A stretch of 64,000 nt of DNA from Balaenoptera acutorostrata. Taxonomy: Eukaryota > Chordata > Mammalia > Artiodactyla > Balaenopteridae. Both the position numbers and the translations under genes were made by a program. The DNA is taken from contig NC_080075.1 of the NCBI RefSeq assembly GCF_949987535.1, positions 41,387,036-41,451,035 of the forward strand, read 5' to 3'. The notes beneath the pieces are model-generated. The model ran no database searches and was not told the origin of the DNA. It was given only the letters and a program-made list of their open reading frames with translations. Below, one piece after another: positions 21,760 to 33,489 of this stretch (its first letter is position 1; every line of letters starts with the position of its first letter).

Positions 21760-22539
21760 GGGTTTTCACAGGCTAAATAATATAGCTTTATATTTGGTAT
21801 TTTCCTAATACTTGGGAGAAAAAAAAATAAGTCCTTTGAATTTATCTGTGAAGCAATTTAGGAAATTCTCTTGGAAAGTTCAGTTGTGCAACAGCTATTT
21901 AAATAGATTACACATCTTTCTTTGGCAGTTGTATCAATGGAGTTGTACATTGATAAAAATTTAAAACAAAACAGGTAGAAAATTAAACAAACAAAGCATC
22001 ATGTGAAAACAGACACGTTTCCTAAAAGAACTGCAACAAGTTAATAATTGGTCATTAAATAAAGCATCTAGGACATTTTTGCATGTCAGAGGTTTTTGAG
22101 ATGGACAATTATCAGTGGTTTGGTAACATGGCCCATTTTACAAAGTATATTAGCACAGTTTTTTACATAAAGTAGATGTTCAGAATCTTCTTATAAAAAT
22201 TTATTTTGACTAAAACGTGTGCAATAGAAAATGATTCCAAGTTTATTTTACAAATTAATTTTTATTATTTACTATACAAAATACATGGTGCTAAGTTTTT
22301 TCCCTAAATTTGAGCATCTGGAGGAAAGACTTCAATTAATTTGAGTACACGTCTAACCCAATGAAACAAAACCATCTGATTGAGGCACTCTGATACACTA
22401 AAAAGCACTTTGAACACTGCAGTGTACTCCCAACATTGCAGGTAACTAGCTTGTAACCTTGGGGTTCATTGTCTTCTACTGTTAAATAAAGTAATTAAAC
22501 AGGATCATCTCTCGCCAAGATTTCTTCTGGGTTTAAAAG
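21760..22539. other. Unassigned AT-rich sequence
   Basis: No repeat or exon recognised. Confidence 0.45.
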
Positions 22540-23315
22540 TCTAAGATCTGAAAACAAACATAGGAAGATTCTAAAAGGTAGAGAGAAGGTCGACCAACTG
22601 TGGACCTTGGGATCTAAGGCACAACATAGGGATGAGTCCTCTGGGTCATCTTTCTGCCTCATATATCCTAGACTCAGAGCTGAAGAAGCTGGCAACCAGC
22701 ACAAATAAAGGAAAGCCCCAATAAAAGCCTACTCGCTTTAGCCAAGAGACCTGGAAAAGAGCAGCCTAGCAGGGCAGAAGAACTTCAGGCAATAAGTGCT
22801 ATACTCTAGCCAAGCATGACAAAAGAAAGCTGTGGCCCCAACCCCACCCAGACCAGAAGAAGCCAAGTGGAGATCTCAGACTTCCACTTTTGCCAGGCTG
22901 TAATGAAGTGCCCCAACCCTCTCCCCAGCTCTCCCTACCGCAAGTGTGGTGTCAGAGGAAGCCTAGTGGAGAGTCAGGACTTTGATGGCAACCTAGTAGT
23001 AATGAGGCCAGACACCATTCACCCTATGCCTGTGGTGTCAGTGGAGTCCACATGGGGAGAAGTATTAAATCCCTCTTACCCCTCCCTAGTAGGGAGGTAT
23101 CAGTGGAGGTATAGTGAGAAGCTGGAACTCCCATCTCCACCTATAAGTAATGAAAATCAGCCACAGCTCAGGTGCCAACAGAGGCTGAGAAGAAGCTGAG
23201 AGAGTCCACTACCCATCTGGATTTTACCCCAACTGGCAATAATGAGGTAACCACTCCCAACCCCCCCTTCCTTCTGCTGCTGGAGCAGTGTCAGAGGAAA
23301 GCAGCTAAAACAGAA
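22540..23315 (+). repeat. Probable old L1 5' UTR
   Basis: Made of degenerate repeats of a motif built on 'GTCAGAGGAAGCCTAGTGGAG', 'GGAACTCCCA' and 'AGTAATGA', the style of L1M 5' UTRs. A 127-codon ORF at 22816-23199 spans these units and is probably an accident of the repeats. It abuts an inverted ORF2 segment at about 23315. Confidence 0.5.
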
Positions 23316-25067
23316 GGTTTAAATGAGACACATATGGTCTCCTTTGAAGCACAAAAGTTTTTAATTTTGATGAAGTCCAGTTTATCTATCTTTTCTTTTG
23401 TTGCTCATGCTTTTGGTGTCATATCTAAGAATCTTTTGTCAAATTCAAGGTCATGAAGATTTGACCCTATGTTTTCCTATAAGAGTTTTATAGTTTTAGC
23501 TCTTACATTTAGGTCTTTGATCCATTTTGAGCTAATTTTTTATATGGCGTAACATAAGGGTCAAACTTCATTCTTTTGCCTTTGGCTATCTACTTGTCCC
23601 AGCATTTGTTGGGAAAAAAAAAGATTGAATGGTCTTGGCAGTCTTGTCAAAAATCATTTGACCACAGATATATGAGTTTATTTCTGGGCTGTCAGTTCTA
23701 CTCTATTGATCTATGTATCTGTCCTGGTGCCATTACCACACTGTCTTGATTAAGGTTGCTTTGTAGTAAGTTTTGAAATCAGGAAATGTGAGCCCTCCTA
23801 CTTATTGTTCTACTTTTTCAAGATCAATTTGGTTATTCTGGATCCCTTGAAATTCCATATGAATTTTAGAATCAGATTGTAAATTTCTACAAAGAAGTCA
23901 GTGGGGATTCTGATAGGGATTAAGTTGAATCTGTAGGTCTGTTTCAAGAATATTGCATCTTAACAATGTTAAGTCTTCTGATCCAAGAACATGGATTTTT
24001 CCATTTCCTTAGATCTTTAAGTTCTTTCAACAATGTTTTATGATTTTCTGGGAAATTTTACCCTTCTTTGTTAAATTTATTCCTAAGCATTTTATTCTTT
24101 TTGATGCTATCATTAATGAAATTGTTTTCTTAACTTCATTTTTGGATTGTTCATTGCAATTGTATAAAACTACAATTAATTTTTGTAAATTAATCTTGTT
24201 GTCCTGTAACCTTGTGAAAATATTTCTAGTTCTAAAAGTTTTTTAGTGGATTCCTTAGGATTTTCTACGTAAAAGATCATGTCATCGGTGAATAGAGATA
24301 GTTTTACTTCTTCCTTTCCAATGGATGCCTTTTCTTTTTTATGTCTTATTACCTTGGCCAGAATCTCTAATACAGTGTTGAATAGAAATGGTAAGAGTGG
24401 ACATCCTTGTCTTATTCTTGATCACAAGGGAAAAGCATCCAGTCTTTCACCATTAAGTATGATGTTAGCTGTGGGTATGTTGTAGGTATCTTTTATTGAG
24501 GAAGTTCTCTTCTATTCCTAGTTTGTAGAGTATTTTTATCATGAAAGGGTGTTGGATTCTGTCAAATGCTTTTTCTGTGTCTTTTGAGATTGCCTTACTC
24601 TGCTTGGGCTGCCATAACAAAATACTGTAGATTGAGTGGTGTTAACAACAGAAATTTATTTTATCATAGTTTTAGAAGCTGGAAGTCTGAGATCAGGGGG
24701 CCAGCATGGGTAAGTTCTGGTGAGAGCTCTCTTCCTGGCTTGCAGACAGCCACTTTCTCATTGTATCCTTACATGGGGGAGAGAAAGAGACCAAATTCTC
24801 TGGTATCTCATCTTATAAGGGCACTAATCCCATCATGAGGGCACTTCCCTTATGACCTCATCTAAACCAAATTACCTCCAAAATGACCCATCTCCAGATA
24901 CCACACATTGGGTATTAGGCCTTCAACATATGAATTTGGGTGGTACTCAATCCAGTCCATAGAAGAGATCATCATGTAATTTTTGTTTTCTATTCTATTG
25001 AAATGATGTATTACATTAATTGATTTTCAGATGTTGAACCAACATTGCATTCAAAAATAAGTCAATG
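23316..25067 (-). repeat. L1 ORF2 segment, antisense
   Basis: Reads on the minus strand from about the 'VGFIP' region at 25065, through the FADD position near 24280, to the 'FCASKE' region near 23330. It has no 3' UTR or A-tail, which is abnormal for a retrotransposed copy. A MaLR LTR at 24591-24964 interrupts it. It faces a sense copy of the same ORF2 region starting at about 25068. Confidence 0.85.
24591..24964 (-). mobile_element. MaLR (MLT1-type) solo LTR
   Basis: Reverse-oriented LTR: 'AACAACAGAAATTTATTTTATC', 'TTATAAGGGCACTAATCCCATCATGAGGGC', 'CCAAATTACCTCCAAAATG' and 'TTCAACATATGAATTTGGG' follow MLT1 order backwards. Perfect 5-bp TSD GAGAT at 24586-24590 and 24965-24969. Inserted into the antisense L1. 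Confidence 0.9.
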
Positions 25068-27375
25068 TTATCCACTATATAAACAGGCTAAAGAAGAAAA
25101 ATTACATGATCATATCAATTAATGAAGGAGAGCATTTGACAAAATTCAACACTTTTATTATAAAAGCTGTCAGAAAACTAGCAACAGAGGGGAAATTTCT
25201 CAACTTGAGAAAGAGCATCTACCAGAAAAACACCATTAACATTATACCTAGGACTTCCCTGGCGGTCCAGTGGTTAAGATTCCATGCTTCCAATGCAGGG
25301 GGCATGGGTTCAGTCCCTGGTTGGGGGCCACATGCCACGTGGCATGGCCAAAAAAAAAAAAAAATTATACCTAATAATGAAAAATTGAATGTTTTCCCCC
25401 TAGAATCCCAAACAAAGCAAGGTTGTTCAATACTATCACTCATTCAACACAGTGCTAGAAGTCCTAGCCAATGCAATAAAGCAAAAAAAGAAAATAAAAA
25501 GCATACAGATCAGAAAGGAAGAAATAAAATTCTCCCTATTTGCAGATAACATGATTGTCTACATAGAAAACCCCAAGGAATCTACAAAAACAAAAACCCT
25601 CCTAGAACTAATAAGTGAGTTCAGCAAGTTCACAGGATATAAGATAAACACAAGAATCAGTTGCATTTCTATATGCTGGTAATGAATATGTAACCACCAA
25701 AATTTTAAATTCAATACTACTCATATTTGCTCCCCTAAAAATAAAATAAGGTGTAAGTCTAACAAAACATGTAGAGGATTTGTATGCTGAAAAGTATAAA
25801 ACACTGATAAAAGAAATCAGGAAGATCTAAATAAGTGGAGAAATATACTGTGTTTATAGACTGGAATACTCAACAAAGTAAAAATGTCAGTTCTTTCCCA
25901 GATGGATATACAAGTTTAGTCCAAGTCCTATCAAAATCCCAGCAAGGTTTTTTGTAAATAAAAAAGTTTATTCCAAAATTTATATGAAAATGCAAAGGAT
26001 CTAGAATTGCTAAAACAATTTTGAAAAAGAAAAATAAAATGGGAGGAACTGGTCTATTTCAAGACTTCATTATATAGCTATAACAGTCAATATCATGTGT
26101 CTATTTATACCTAGATCAATAGAACAGAATAGAGAACCCAGAAATAGACACACAAATATGCTCAACTGAATTTTGACAAAGGTGCAAAAGCAATTCAACT
26201 TAAAACAGCCTTTCCAACAAAGGCCGGAATAATTGTACATCCATAGGAAAAATAATAAATCTTTCCCTAAGTCTCACATATTATGAAAAATTAACTCAGA
26301 ATGGATCTTGGACTTAAGTGTAATACATAAAACAATAAAGCTTTAAGAAAAAAATAGGAGAAAATGTTTGGGATCTAAGGTGAGGCATAGAGTTCTAAAG
26401 CCATTCCACAAAAGGAAAAATTGATAAATTGGATTTCATATGTTGAAAACTTTTTCTCTGCAAAAAACCCTGTGAAGATGGAAAGACAAGTTACAGACTG
26501 GGAGAAAATATTTGAAAACGACATATTCAGGATTAGTTTCTAAAATATTTAAAGAACTCTCAAACTCAACAACAAAAAATAAACACTCCAATTAGAATAT
26601 GGGTAGAAGATATCAAGAGACCTTCTACCTAAGAGGATATAAAGATGGCAAATAATCACATGCTGGCAAGGGTGCAGAGAAACTGGATCACTCATTACAT
26701 GATAGTGCAAATGTAAAATGGTACAGTCACTATGGAAAATAGTTTGTCAGTTTCTTAAAAAAACTAAACATGTAACCACCATAGGACACAGCAATAGCAC
26801 TCCTGGGCATTTGTATCAGAAAAATGAAAATGGGTTCACCCGAAAATCTGTACACAAATGTTTATAGCAACTTTATTTATAATAGCCCTAAACTGGAAAC
26901 AACCCAGATGTCCATCAACGGATAATGATTAAACAAACTGTGGTACATCCATCCCATGGAATACTACTCAGCAATAAAAAGGAACAGACTATTAATACAT
27001 GCAACAACCCCTGGATGAATCTCCAGAGGAGTGTGCTAAGTGAAAAAAGCTAATCCCCCCAAATTATATACTGTATGAGTCTACTTATATAATCTCGAAA
27101 TGACAAAATTATAGAAATGCAGAGCATATTAGTGATTACAGGGATTAAGAAGGAGGTAGGGGCAGGAAGAAAGAACATGTGGCGCCTTGAGGGATACTTA
27201 TGGTGATGGAAATGTTCTATATCTTGACTATCAGTATCGATATCCTGGTTCTCTAATTTTGCAAGATGTTAACATTGGAGGAAAGTGGGCAAAGGGTTCA
27301 TGGGATCAATCTGTGTTGTTTATTACGACTGCATATGGATCTACAGTGACCTAAAAAGTAAAAGTTTAATTTAAA
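25068..27375 (+). repeat. L1M ORF2 3' half and 3' UTR, sense
   Basis: Begins at the 'VIHYINRLKKKNYMIISI' region of ORF2, passes a FADD-derived 'FADNMI' (about 25538-25555), the 'GNNHMLARVQRNW'-like zone near 26650 and 'YYSAIKRN'-like text near 26965, and ends in a 3' UTR at 'AAAAGTTTAATTTAAAAAAG'. Many stops. Split by a short SINE at 25251-25363. Confidence 0.85.
25251..25363 (+). mobile_element. Short tRNA-derived SINE
   Basis: 113 bp: head GGACTTCCCTGGCGGTCCAG, diverged B box GGGTTCAGTCCC, ending in an A-run. Perfect 10-bp TSD ATTATACCTA at 25241-25250 and 25364-25373. No long GC-rich body. Confidence 0.93.
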
Positions 27376-27694
27376 AAAGTCTATGATCTGCCATGCAGAT
27401 AAATAAGAAAAGCTGACATTATAATATTGCTGTAATTTAAAAAAATAATAACTGCACTTTTCTGGTTGGTGAAATTATGGTTGAGTTTTTTTCCTTTATA
27501 CTCTTCTGTATTTATGATGTTTTCTTCATTGAGCATGCTTTATGTTTGAAATTAGGAAAAAAGAAGGAAGAATCAAGAAAAAAATTCTGTGTCCTATGAA
27601 ACACATTGTTACCTGGAGAATTTGAAAAAGGAGATAGAGTATACATCAGAAACTGTCCTGAACTAGGGTTCTTAGAATAAAGGAAAACCTTTTT
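27376..27694. other. L1-tail-like and unassigned sequence
   Basis: 'TTCTGGTTGGTGAAATTATGGTTGAG' and 'TTTATACTCTTCTGTATTTATG' resemble another L1M 3' UTR segment. Poly(T) follows at 27689-27712, the start of the next SINE tail. Confidence 0.4.
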
Positions 27695-28047
27695 TTTTTT
27701 TTTTTTTTTTTTAAAGGACATTGTATTTATTTATATTTTATTTTATTTTTTATTTTTTTTTGGCTGTGTTGGGTCTTCGGTTCGTGCGAGGGCTTTCTCT
27801 GGTTACGGCAAGTGGGGGCCACTCTTCATCGCGGTGCGGGGACCGCTCTTCATCGCGGTGCGCGGGCCTTTCACTATCGCGGCCCCTCCCGTTGCGGGGC
27901 ACAGGCTCCAGACGCGCAGGCTCAGTAGTTGTGGCTCACGGGCCCAGCCGCTCCGCGGCATGTGGGATCCTCCCAGACCAGGGCTCGAACCCGCGTCCCC
28001 TGCATTAGCAGGCAGACTCTCAACCACTGCGCCACCAGGGAAGCCCC
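27695..28047 (-). mobile_element. CHR-type SINE, type A, with internal duplication
   Basis: Antisense copy with long T-rich tail. TSD AAAACCTTTTT at 27684-27694 and 28048-28058, perfect. Carries an extra internal unit: TCTTCATCGCGGTGC occurs at 27823-27837 and again 24 bases later, while all other type A copies here have it once. Confidence 0.96.
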
Positions 28048-28058
28048 AAAACCTTTTT

Positions 28059-28429
28059 GATTTAACAAAATTCTATTGAGCCATTACTTGTGATAGTTCT
28101 GAAGCACAGATTCCTAAAAACACTATTTGCCACAAATTCTGTTTTCGCTATAGTTAGGAGGATCATATAATTTATTATTTAAATCAGAATACTTTTGAAA
28201 GTAAAGAGGAATGTTATTAATTATTCTTGAAAAAATGGGTGAAAACTAATACTCTCCCAAAACACCTGGTACATATGCTTATCCTTGCTTTTGATCATGC
28301 TTAATTCTTATAAATCTAGAATTTTTTATATTAAAATTCAGCGACTTTAATATATGGCATCATATCAAATTAATGTACATAGCAACAGTGTTAAATACAC
28401 TGTTGTTAATCATTCTCTCCTTGAAAAGC
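28059..28429. other. Unassigned AT-rich sequence
   Basis: No repeat or exon recognised. Confidence 0.4.
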
Positions 28430-29068
28430 TACTTTCTTTACTTGGGTTCCAGGACCACCCTCTTTTGATTCTCCTCCAGCTCCAGACTCTAACTGTTGGA
28501 GTGTCCCAGGGTTCAGCTCTCAGCTCCCTTCTTGTCTCTTCCATAGCCTCACTCCTTCTCTAGGTAACCTCATCCTACCTTGTGGTTTTCTATACCTCTG
28601 AAATGCTGTTGACTTCAAAACTGGATCTTCAACCCAGACCATTCCTCTAATTTATGTATAGGCTCTTATATCCAACTCCTACACAAACATCTCCACTTGA
28701 ATATCTAATAAGAATCTCAACTCTAACATGTCCTGTGAAGAATTCTCAATTCCCACGCCCCCTCCCCCACCAAAATGTGTTCCATTATTGGTAGTCTCCA
28801 TTTCAGTAAGTGGCTTTAGGCCAAAAACTTAAACTCATCCTTGTTTCCTGGCTTTTACTCACAGCCCACATCCAGGTCATCAGCAGGTCCTGTTGTTTGT
28901 ACCTTCATAATCTATCATGAATCTGTCTTCACTTCCTCATCTCATCTTCCTTGTGTGAGCCACCATCATCTCTTTCCAATTACTGCACTGTCCAATGGTC
29001 TCCCTACTTTCATTTTTGGTTTTGCTCCCCACAGATTATTCTCCAAACAGCAGGCTGAATGCTCCTTT

Positions 29069-29455
29069 ATATAAATATATTTTTTGTTGTATACATTTGT
29101 TTTATTTTTTAGATTCCGCATATCAGTAACAACACAGAATATTGTCTTTCTCTGTATGACTTATTTCACTAAGCAGAATATCCTCTAAGTCCATCCACAT
29201 TGTTGCAAATGGCAGAATTTCATTCATTTTTATGGCGAGTAAAATTCCATTTTGTGTGTGTGTGTGTGTGTGTGTACACACACACACCACATCTTCTTTA
29301 TCCATTCATCTGTTGCCAGACACTTAGGTTGCTTCCATATCTTGGCTATCGTAAATAATGCTACTGTGAATATTGGAGGGCATGTATCTTTTCAAATTAG
29401 TGTTTTTGTTTTCTTCGGATATATACCCTGGAGTGGAATTGCTGGATCATATGGT
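29069..29455 (-). mobile_element. 5'-truncated L1 in L2, antisense
   Basis: 387 bp of L1 3' end and ORF2 C-terminus ('GATTCCGCATATCAG', 'TTGCAAATGGCAG', 'ATATACCCTGGAGTGGAATTGCTGG'). Perfect 13-bp TSD TGAATGCTCCTTT at 29056-29068 and 29456-29468. It contains a GT microsatellite that turns into CA. Confidence 0.95.
29252..29287. repeat. (GT)n-(AC)n palindromic microsatellite
   Basis: TG repeats run directly into CA repeats around 29274, making a self-complementary tract. It replaces the usual TA-rich spot in the antisense L1 3' end. Confidence 0.9.
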
Positions 29456-30215
29456 TGAATGCTCCTTTTTAAATTTAAATCAGTCATGTAGCTCCCCTAC
29501 TCTCAAGCCTGCAACGGGTTCCTAGTGCTGTTATTGTGGCCTACAAGGCCTTCACGATCTGCTCTCCTGCTTCCCCCCCACCTTTTCTCTAACCTCTTTT
29601 CCCAAGAAGCTCCCTTTTACACTGTGTTGCATACTGGCTTCCTTGCTATTGTTTAAACACCGAGCACATTTTCATCTCAGAGCCTTTGTACTTATTGTTC
29701 CCTCTGTCCAGAATACCCTTCCTCTAAATATCTACAGTTTCCTCTTGCTTTCAGGTCTCTGATAAAATGTGATGACTTCTGAGGGACCTGGTTACCAACT
29801 ACCCTGCCAACCTAGTCATCCTCTAGCCCCTGACCCTTTCTATATAGCACTTACCACCACCATTACATATCTGTTTGCTTAGCATCTACCTCCTTCTCTA
29901 GAACACAAGCTCCATGAGGACAGGGACTTTGTACATTGCTGAATCCCTAGAGCCTAGGTCAGCATTTGGAACACAGAAAATGCTCAATAAATATTTGGTA
30001 AATGAATGAATTAAGATAATAGGGGAAATGGAACACTAGATTTTCCATAGGGATTGCCAAGCAGAAAGATATAGTGAAAATAACATGAAGGAAAAGTCAT
30101 ACCAACAGGCACTGAATGTGCTCAAAGGGAGATGACTGCTGGCTGAGTATCAGAGTCTTGTTCTTGCCCTGCTGAAGATCTGGAATCGACAAGATAACAG
30201 CCTGGTAATATCTTT

Positions 30216-30533
30216 TTTTTTTTTTTTTTAAAGAAATTCACGTTATTTATTTATTTATTTATTTATTTATGACTGTGTTGAGTCTTCGTTTCTGTGCGAG
30301 GGCTTTCTCTAGTTGCGGCAAGTGGGGACCACTCTTCATCGCGGTGCGCGGGCCTCTCACCATCGCGGCCTCTCTTGTTGCGGAGCTCAGGCTCCAGACG
30401 CGCAGGCTCAGTAATTGTGGCTCACGGGCTTAGTTGCTCCGTGGCATGTGGGATCTTCCCAGACCAGGGCTCGAACCCGTGTCCCCTGCATTGGCAGGCA
30501 GACTCTCAACCACTGCGCCACCAGGGAAGCCCC
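30216..30533 (-). mobile_element. CHR-type SINE, type A
   Basis: Antisense. Perfect 12-bp TSD GGTAATATCTTT at 30204-30215 and 30534-30545. Tail of (TTTA)n, minus-strand head ending CCAGGGAAGCCCC. Confidence 0.97.
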
Positions 30534-30545
30534 GGTAATATCTTT

Positions 30546-31189
30546 AATAGAAGTAAGACAATGTACAGAAGTAAGATAATTTTGTGAGATAAGAAAATTT
30601 TCTGTGTTCATGTTTTTAATAAGTATTTCTATGGAATTAAAAATAGAGAGGGATGGGGAAGAAGTTCATTTTGGGGTCTTATAATATGTAAGACAATTTG
30701 GGGTGATGGTTATGGCCATGGTGTGACATGACTTTGGTCATGTTTTTCTGAGTAGCTTTGATTCCTTACTAAAGATTGTGAAAACAAGTTTGGCCTGATT
30801 TGGCCAAAGTGACACCAATTTCCTGAGACAGCAGTAAGCTGCCCACTTTATAACATATTTACACTAATTTCTAGACAGGTGGTTGTCTGTTGCTGGTGAT
30901 TCTTGGTTTAGGATGTTTATTCCAGCTCAGAACTACTGGACTACCTCACGGCCTTAATATTCAATGTTCAGTCAAGCAGTAAATGTCACAGAACCTGTGC
31001 ATGGTAGATTCAGAGCTAACCTGGTTCTGGCCCAGCTCAGGAGTGTGGATGACACAGGTGGTTCAGCAGCATCTCTGTTTGAAAAGAGGAATTTAACCCT
31101 GCCCGTATTAGATTATCCAACTCTCCTAACCTTCAGCAGTTCATTACTGATCGGGTAGAGTCTGAATTCCTCCAACATCAGACTTGATT
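30546..31189. other. Unassigned sequence
   Basis: No repeat or exon recognised. It may be single-copy. Confidence 0.45.
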
Positions 31190-31440
31190 GTACCTATTGT
31201 ACCTATGTTTGGTAGAATTCAGTAGTGAAGCCATCTGGGCCTGGGCTTTTCTTTGTGGGTAGTTTTTCTTTTTAATTACTGATTCAACCTATTCACTTGT
31301 TATAGATCTATTCAAATTGTCTATTTCCTCTTAAGTTAGTAATAGTAGTTTGTGTCTTTGTAGGAATTTATCTGTTTCATCAAATTTATCTAATTTGTTG
31401 GCATACGATTGTTCATAGAATTCTCATCATTTGTGGCTTA
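31190..31440 (-). repeat. L1M fragment, antisense
   Basis: 'AGTGAAGCCATCTGGGCCTGGGC', 'CTTGTTATAGATCTATTCA' and 'TCATCAAATTTATCTAATTTGTTGGCATA' belong to the linker between endonuclease and reverse transcriptase of an antisense L1. Confidence 0.8.
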
Positions 31441-31640
31441 GCTGAACTAAGTATTCCTAAACATGACCCATGCTTTCTTGCCCTTTCACTTTTGCACTTG
31501 GAATGCCCTCAACTTAATCTCTACCTATTGAATTGTATTGAATACCTACTGACACCAAAGCATTCTTCAGAATTCTCTAGGGAATACATGAACAAATGTA
31601 TACAATAAGGTCATGGCATCGAAGAGCTTACTGTCTAATA
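31441..31640. repeat. L2-like fragments
   Basis: 'CTTTCACTTTTGCACTTGGAATGCCC' resembles L2 sense. 'AGCTTACTGTCTAATATA' near 31627 resembles the antisense L2 3' end. Both weak. Confidence 0.4.
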
Positions 31641-32203
31641 TAATATTTCCTAAAGTGTGTTCTTCAGAAGTCCTACAAATTTCAACTCAAAAATAAGGTT
31701 CTGGGACTTCTCTGGTGGCGCAGTGGTTAAGAATCCACCTGCCAATGCAGGGGACATGGATTCAAGCCCTAGTCTGGAAAGATCCCACATGCGACAGAGC
31801 AACTAAGCCCGTGTGCCATAACTACTGAGCCCATGCTCTGCAACAAGAGAAGCCACTGCAATGAGAAGCCCGTGCACCACAGCAAATAGTAGCCCCCGCT
31901 CGCCGCAAGTAGAGAAAACCCATGCATAGCAACAAATACCCAACACAGACAAAAATAAAAATTAATTAATTAAAAAAAAATTTTTTTTAAAGCTCTATGC
32001 TCAAAGACATGAGGGAGACACATTCATTCTGTAGGTGATTCATAATTCTCATTGGCATGTTAATTGCTCTAAGAAGTACTGCCATGGAGAAGCCCAGTGT
32101 TTACCCCAGTGTTTTCCCGAAAGTATTTGACCACAGAACTCTTTCTTATATAACATCTATTAACAACCCAAAGAACTTCTGTTCCATGGAACACATTTAG
32201 GAA
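31641..32203. mobile_element. hAT-type DNA transposon relic, split by a SINE
   Basis: Ends are inverted: TTTCCTAAAGTGTGTTC at about 31648 pairs with GAACACATTTAGGAAA at about 32185. Flanks GTCTAATA / GTCTAGAT resemble an 8-bp hAT target duplication with two changes. The interior is too short and broken for a transposase. A SINE sits at about 31704-31985. Confidence 0.6.
31704..31985 (+). mobile_element. CHR-type SINE, type B
   Basis: Head GGGACTTCTCTGGTGGCGCAG, decayed B box GGATTCAAGCC, body shortened, tail (AATT)n. The TSD is not convincing (AAGGTTCT / AAAGCTCT). The decayed B box and missing TSD suggest one of the older type B copies. Confidence 0.93.
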
Positions 32204-32735
32204 ACAGTGGTCTAGATAAAACATACACTCAAGTTTATGTGTAAACTTGGGTGTATGGTACAGTACAAGTTAGAATGTCATATTTGAGAGTGAGTCCTTA
32301 AAACATGAGTAGGAAGGACTGGAGAAAAGAATGGAAGAAAGGCAGAGAAGGAAACATAATGAAGCATTCCAGGAAATAGATAAGCAGAAGAATTGAAGAT
32401 AACAAGAGTTAAGCTAAAGAAATAGAGATCTGTCAACAATGTAAAGTGCTGCAGAGAGGTCAAAGAGACCAAGAAATGGCACTTGGAATTCACAGTCTTG
32501 AAATCAGTGTCAACTTTCAGAAGAACAATTCCAGGACAATGGTGGAAGCAGATGAAAAGGAAATATGGGTAAGTAGAGTAAGCATGTGACCTCCAAGGAA
32601 GCAGGGTTTTTTGTCTGTTTTATTTACTGATGTTCCCCATCATGTAGAAGCGTCCTGGCATATTGAAAGTTTTCCATATATATTAGTTAAATAAGTGAAT
32701 GAATTAATGTATGCATAAGTGGTGGTTGAAAAAAA
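32204..32735. other. Unassigned, with an L2 tail-like piece
   Basis: At about 32615-32705 'CTGATGTTCCCCATCATG' and 'TTAGTTAAATAAGTGAATGAATTAATG' resemble an L2 3' end. The rest is purine-rich and unassigned. Confidence 0.4.
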
Positions 32736-32742
32736 AGGTCAC

Positions 32743-32851
32743 TGGGACTTCCCTGGCAGTACAGTTGGACTCCGCACTTCCACTGCATGGGGCACAGGTT
32801 CAATCCCAGGTTGTGGAACTAGGATCCCACATGCCGGGCAGTGCAGCCAAA
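32743..32851 (+). mobile_element. Short tRNA-derived SINE
   Basis: Head GGGACTTCCCTGGCAGTACAG, diverged B box AGGTTCAATCCC, ends in an A-run. The TSD is weak (GGTCACT / GGTCAGT). Same old short class as the copies at 3.8, 25.3 and 53.9 kb. Confidence 0.88.
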
Positions 32852-32982
32852 AAAACAGTTGGGTCAGTGTGGGTAATATAGGAGAGACTATAATAATGGT
32901 GTGGTTGAGGAAAGGGGCAACTTGAACATGCTTTTAGGCAGAGAACTCCAGTGGAAAAGTGGAAATCAAAAGTTCGAAATAG

Positions 32983-33308
32983 GACTTCCCTGGTGGCACA
33001 GTGGTTGGGAATCTGCCTGCCAATGCAGGGGACATGGGTTCGAGCCCTGGTCTGGGAGGATCCCACATGCCACAGAGCAGCTAGGCCTGTGTGCCACAAC
33101 TACTGAGCCTGTGCTCTAGAGCCCGTGAGCCACAACTACTGAAGCCCGTGCGCCTAGAGCCCGTGTTCCGCAACAAGAGAAGCCACTGCAATGAGAAGCC
33201 CGTGCACCACAACGAAGAGTAGCCCCCGCTCGCTGCAACTAGAGAAAGCCCGTGCACAACAACAAAGACCTAACGCAACCAAAAATAAAAATAAATAAAT
33301 AAATAAAT
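32983..33308 (+). mobile_element. CHR-type SINE, type B
   Basis: Full-length copy with intact B box GGGTTCGAGCC. TSD AAAGTTCGAAATAG / AAAGTTTGAAATAG flanks it, differing only by a CG-to-TG change in the right copy, a methyl-CpG decay after insertion. Confidence 0.96.
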
Positions 33309-33489
33309 AAAAGTTTGAAATAGAAGAGACCGATAGAACACTATCATAATTGAAGCAATTATGAGAATGAGAACAGAATCATAAATAGAATAGAAGGAAG
33401 CAGGTCCCACTTAGCATGTAAAATGAACTCATTCACAACTCTCTTCAAAAAAGTTGTTCTTCATTATGGGTTCCATATTCCCATTAACT

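Larger units (their letters stand above)
28430..30015 (+). repeat. Long L2 LINE relic
   Basis: One of the longest L2 copies here: 'GGAGTGTCCCAGGGTTCAGC', 'ATCTCCACTTGAATATCTAATA', 'GTGGCCTACAAGGCCTTCACG', 'CTTTGTACTTATTGTTCCCTC', 'AAGCTCCATGAGGACAGGG' and 'GCTCAATAAATATTTGGTAAATGAATG' occur in L2 order up to the 3' end. A 5'-truncated L1 is inserted at 29069-29455. Confidence 0.85.

Noticed and set aside
22816..23199. 127-codon + strand ORF
   Set aside because: It spans degenerate repeats typical of an old L1 5' UTR; periodicity of the repeat keeps the frame open. No domain seen.
27803..28027. ORFs rich in Arg, Ser and Pro in this and other SINEs
   Set aside because: The same peptide-like strings recur in every CHR SINE (for example on both strands at 4.7, 30.3 and 62.8 kb). 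They are translations of the SINE, not genes.
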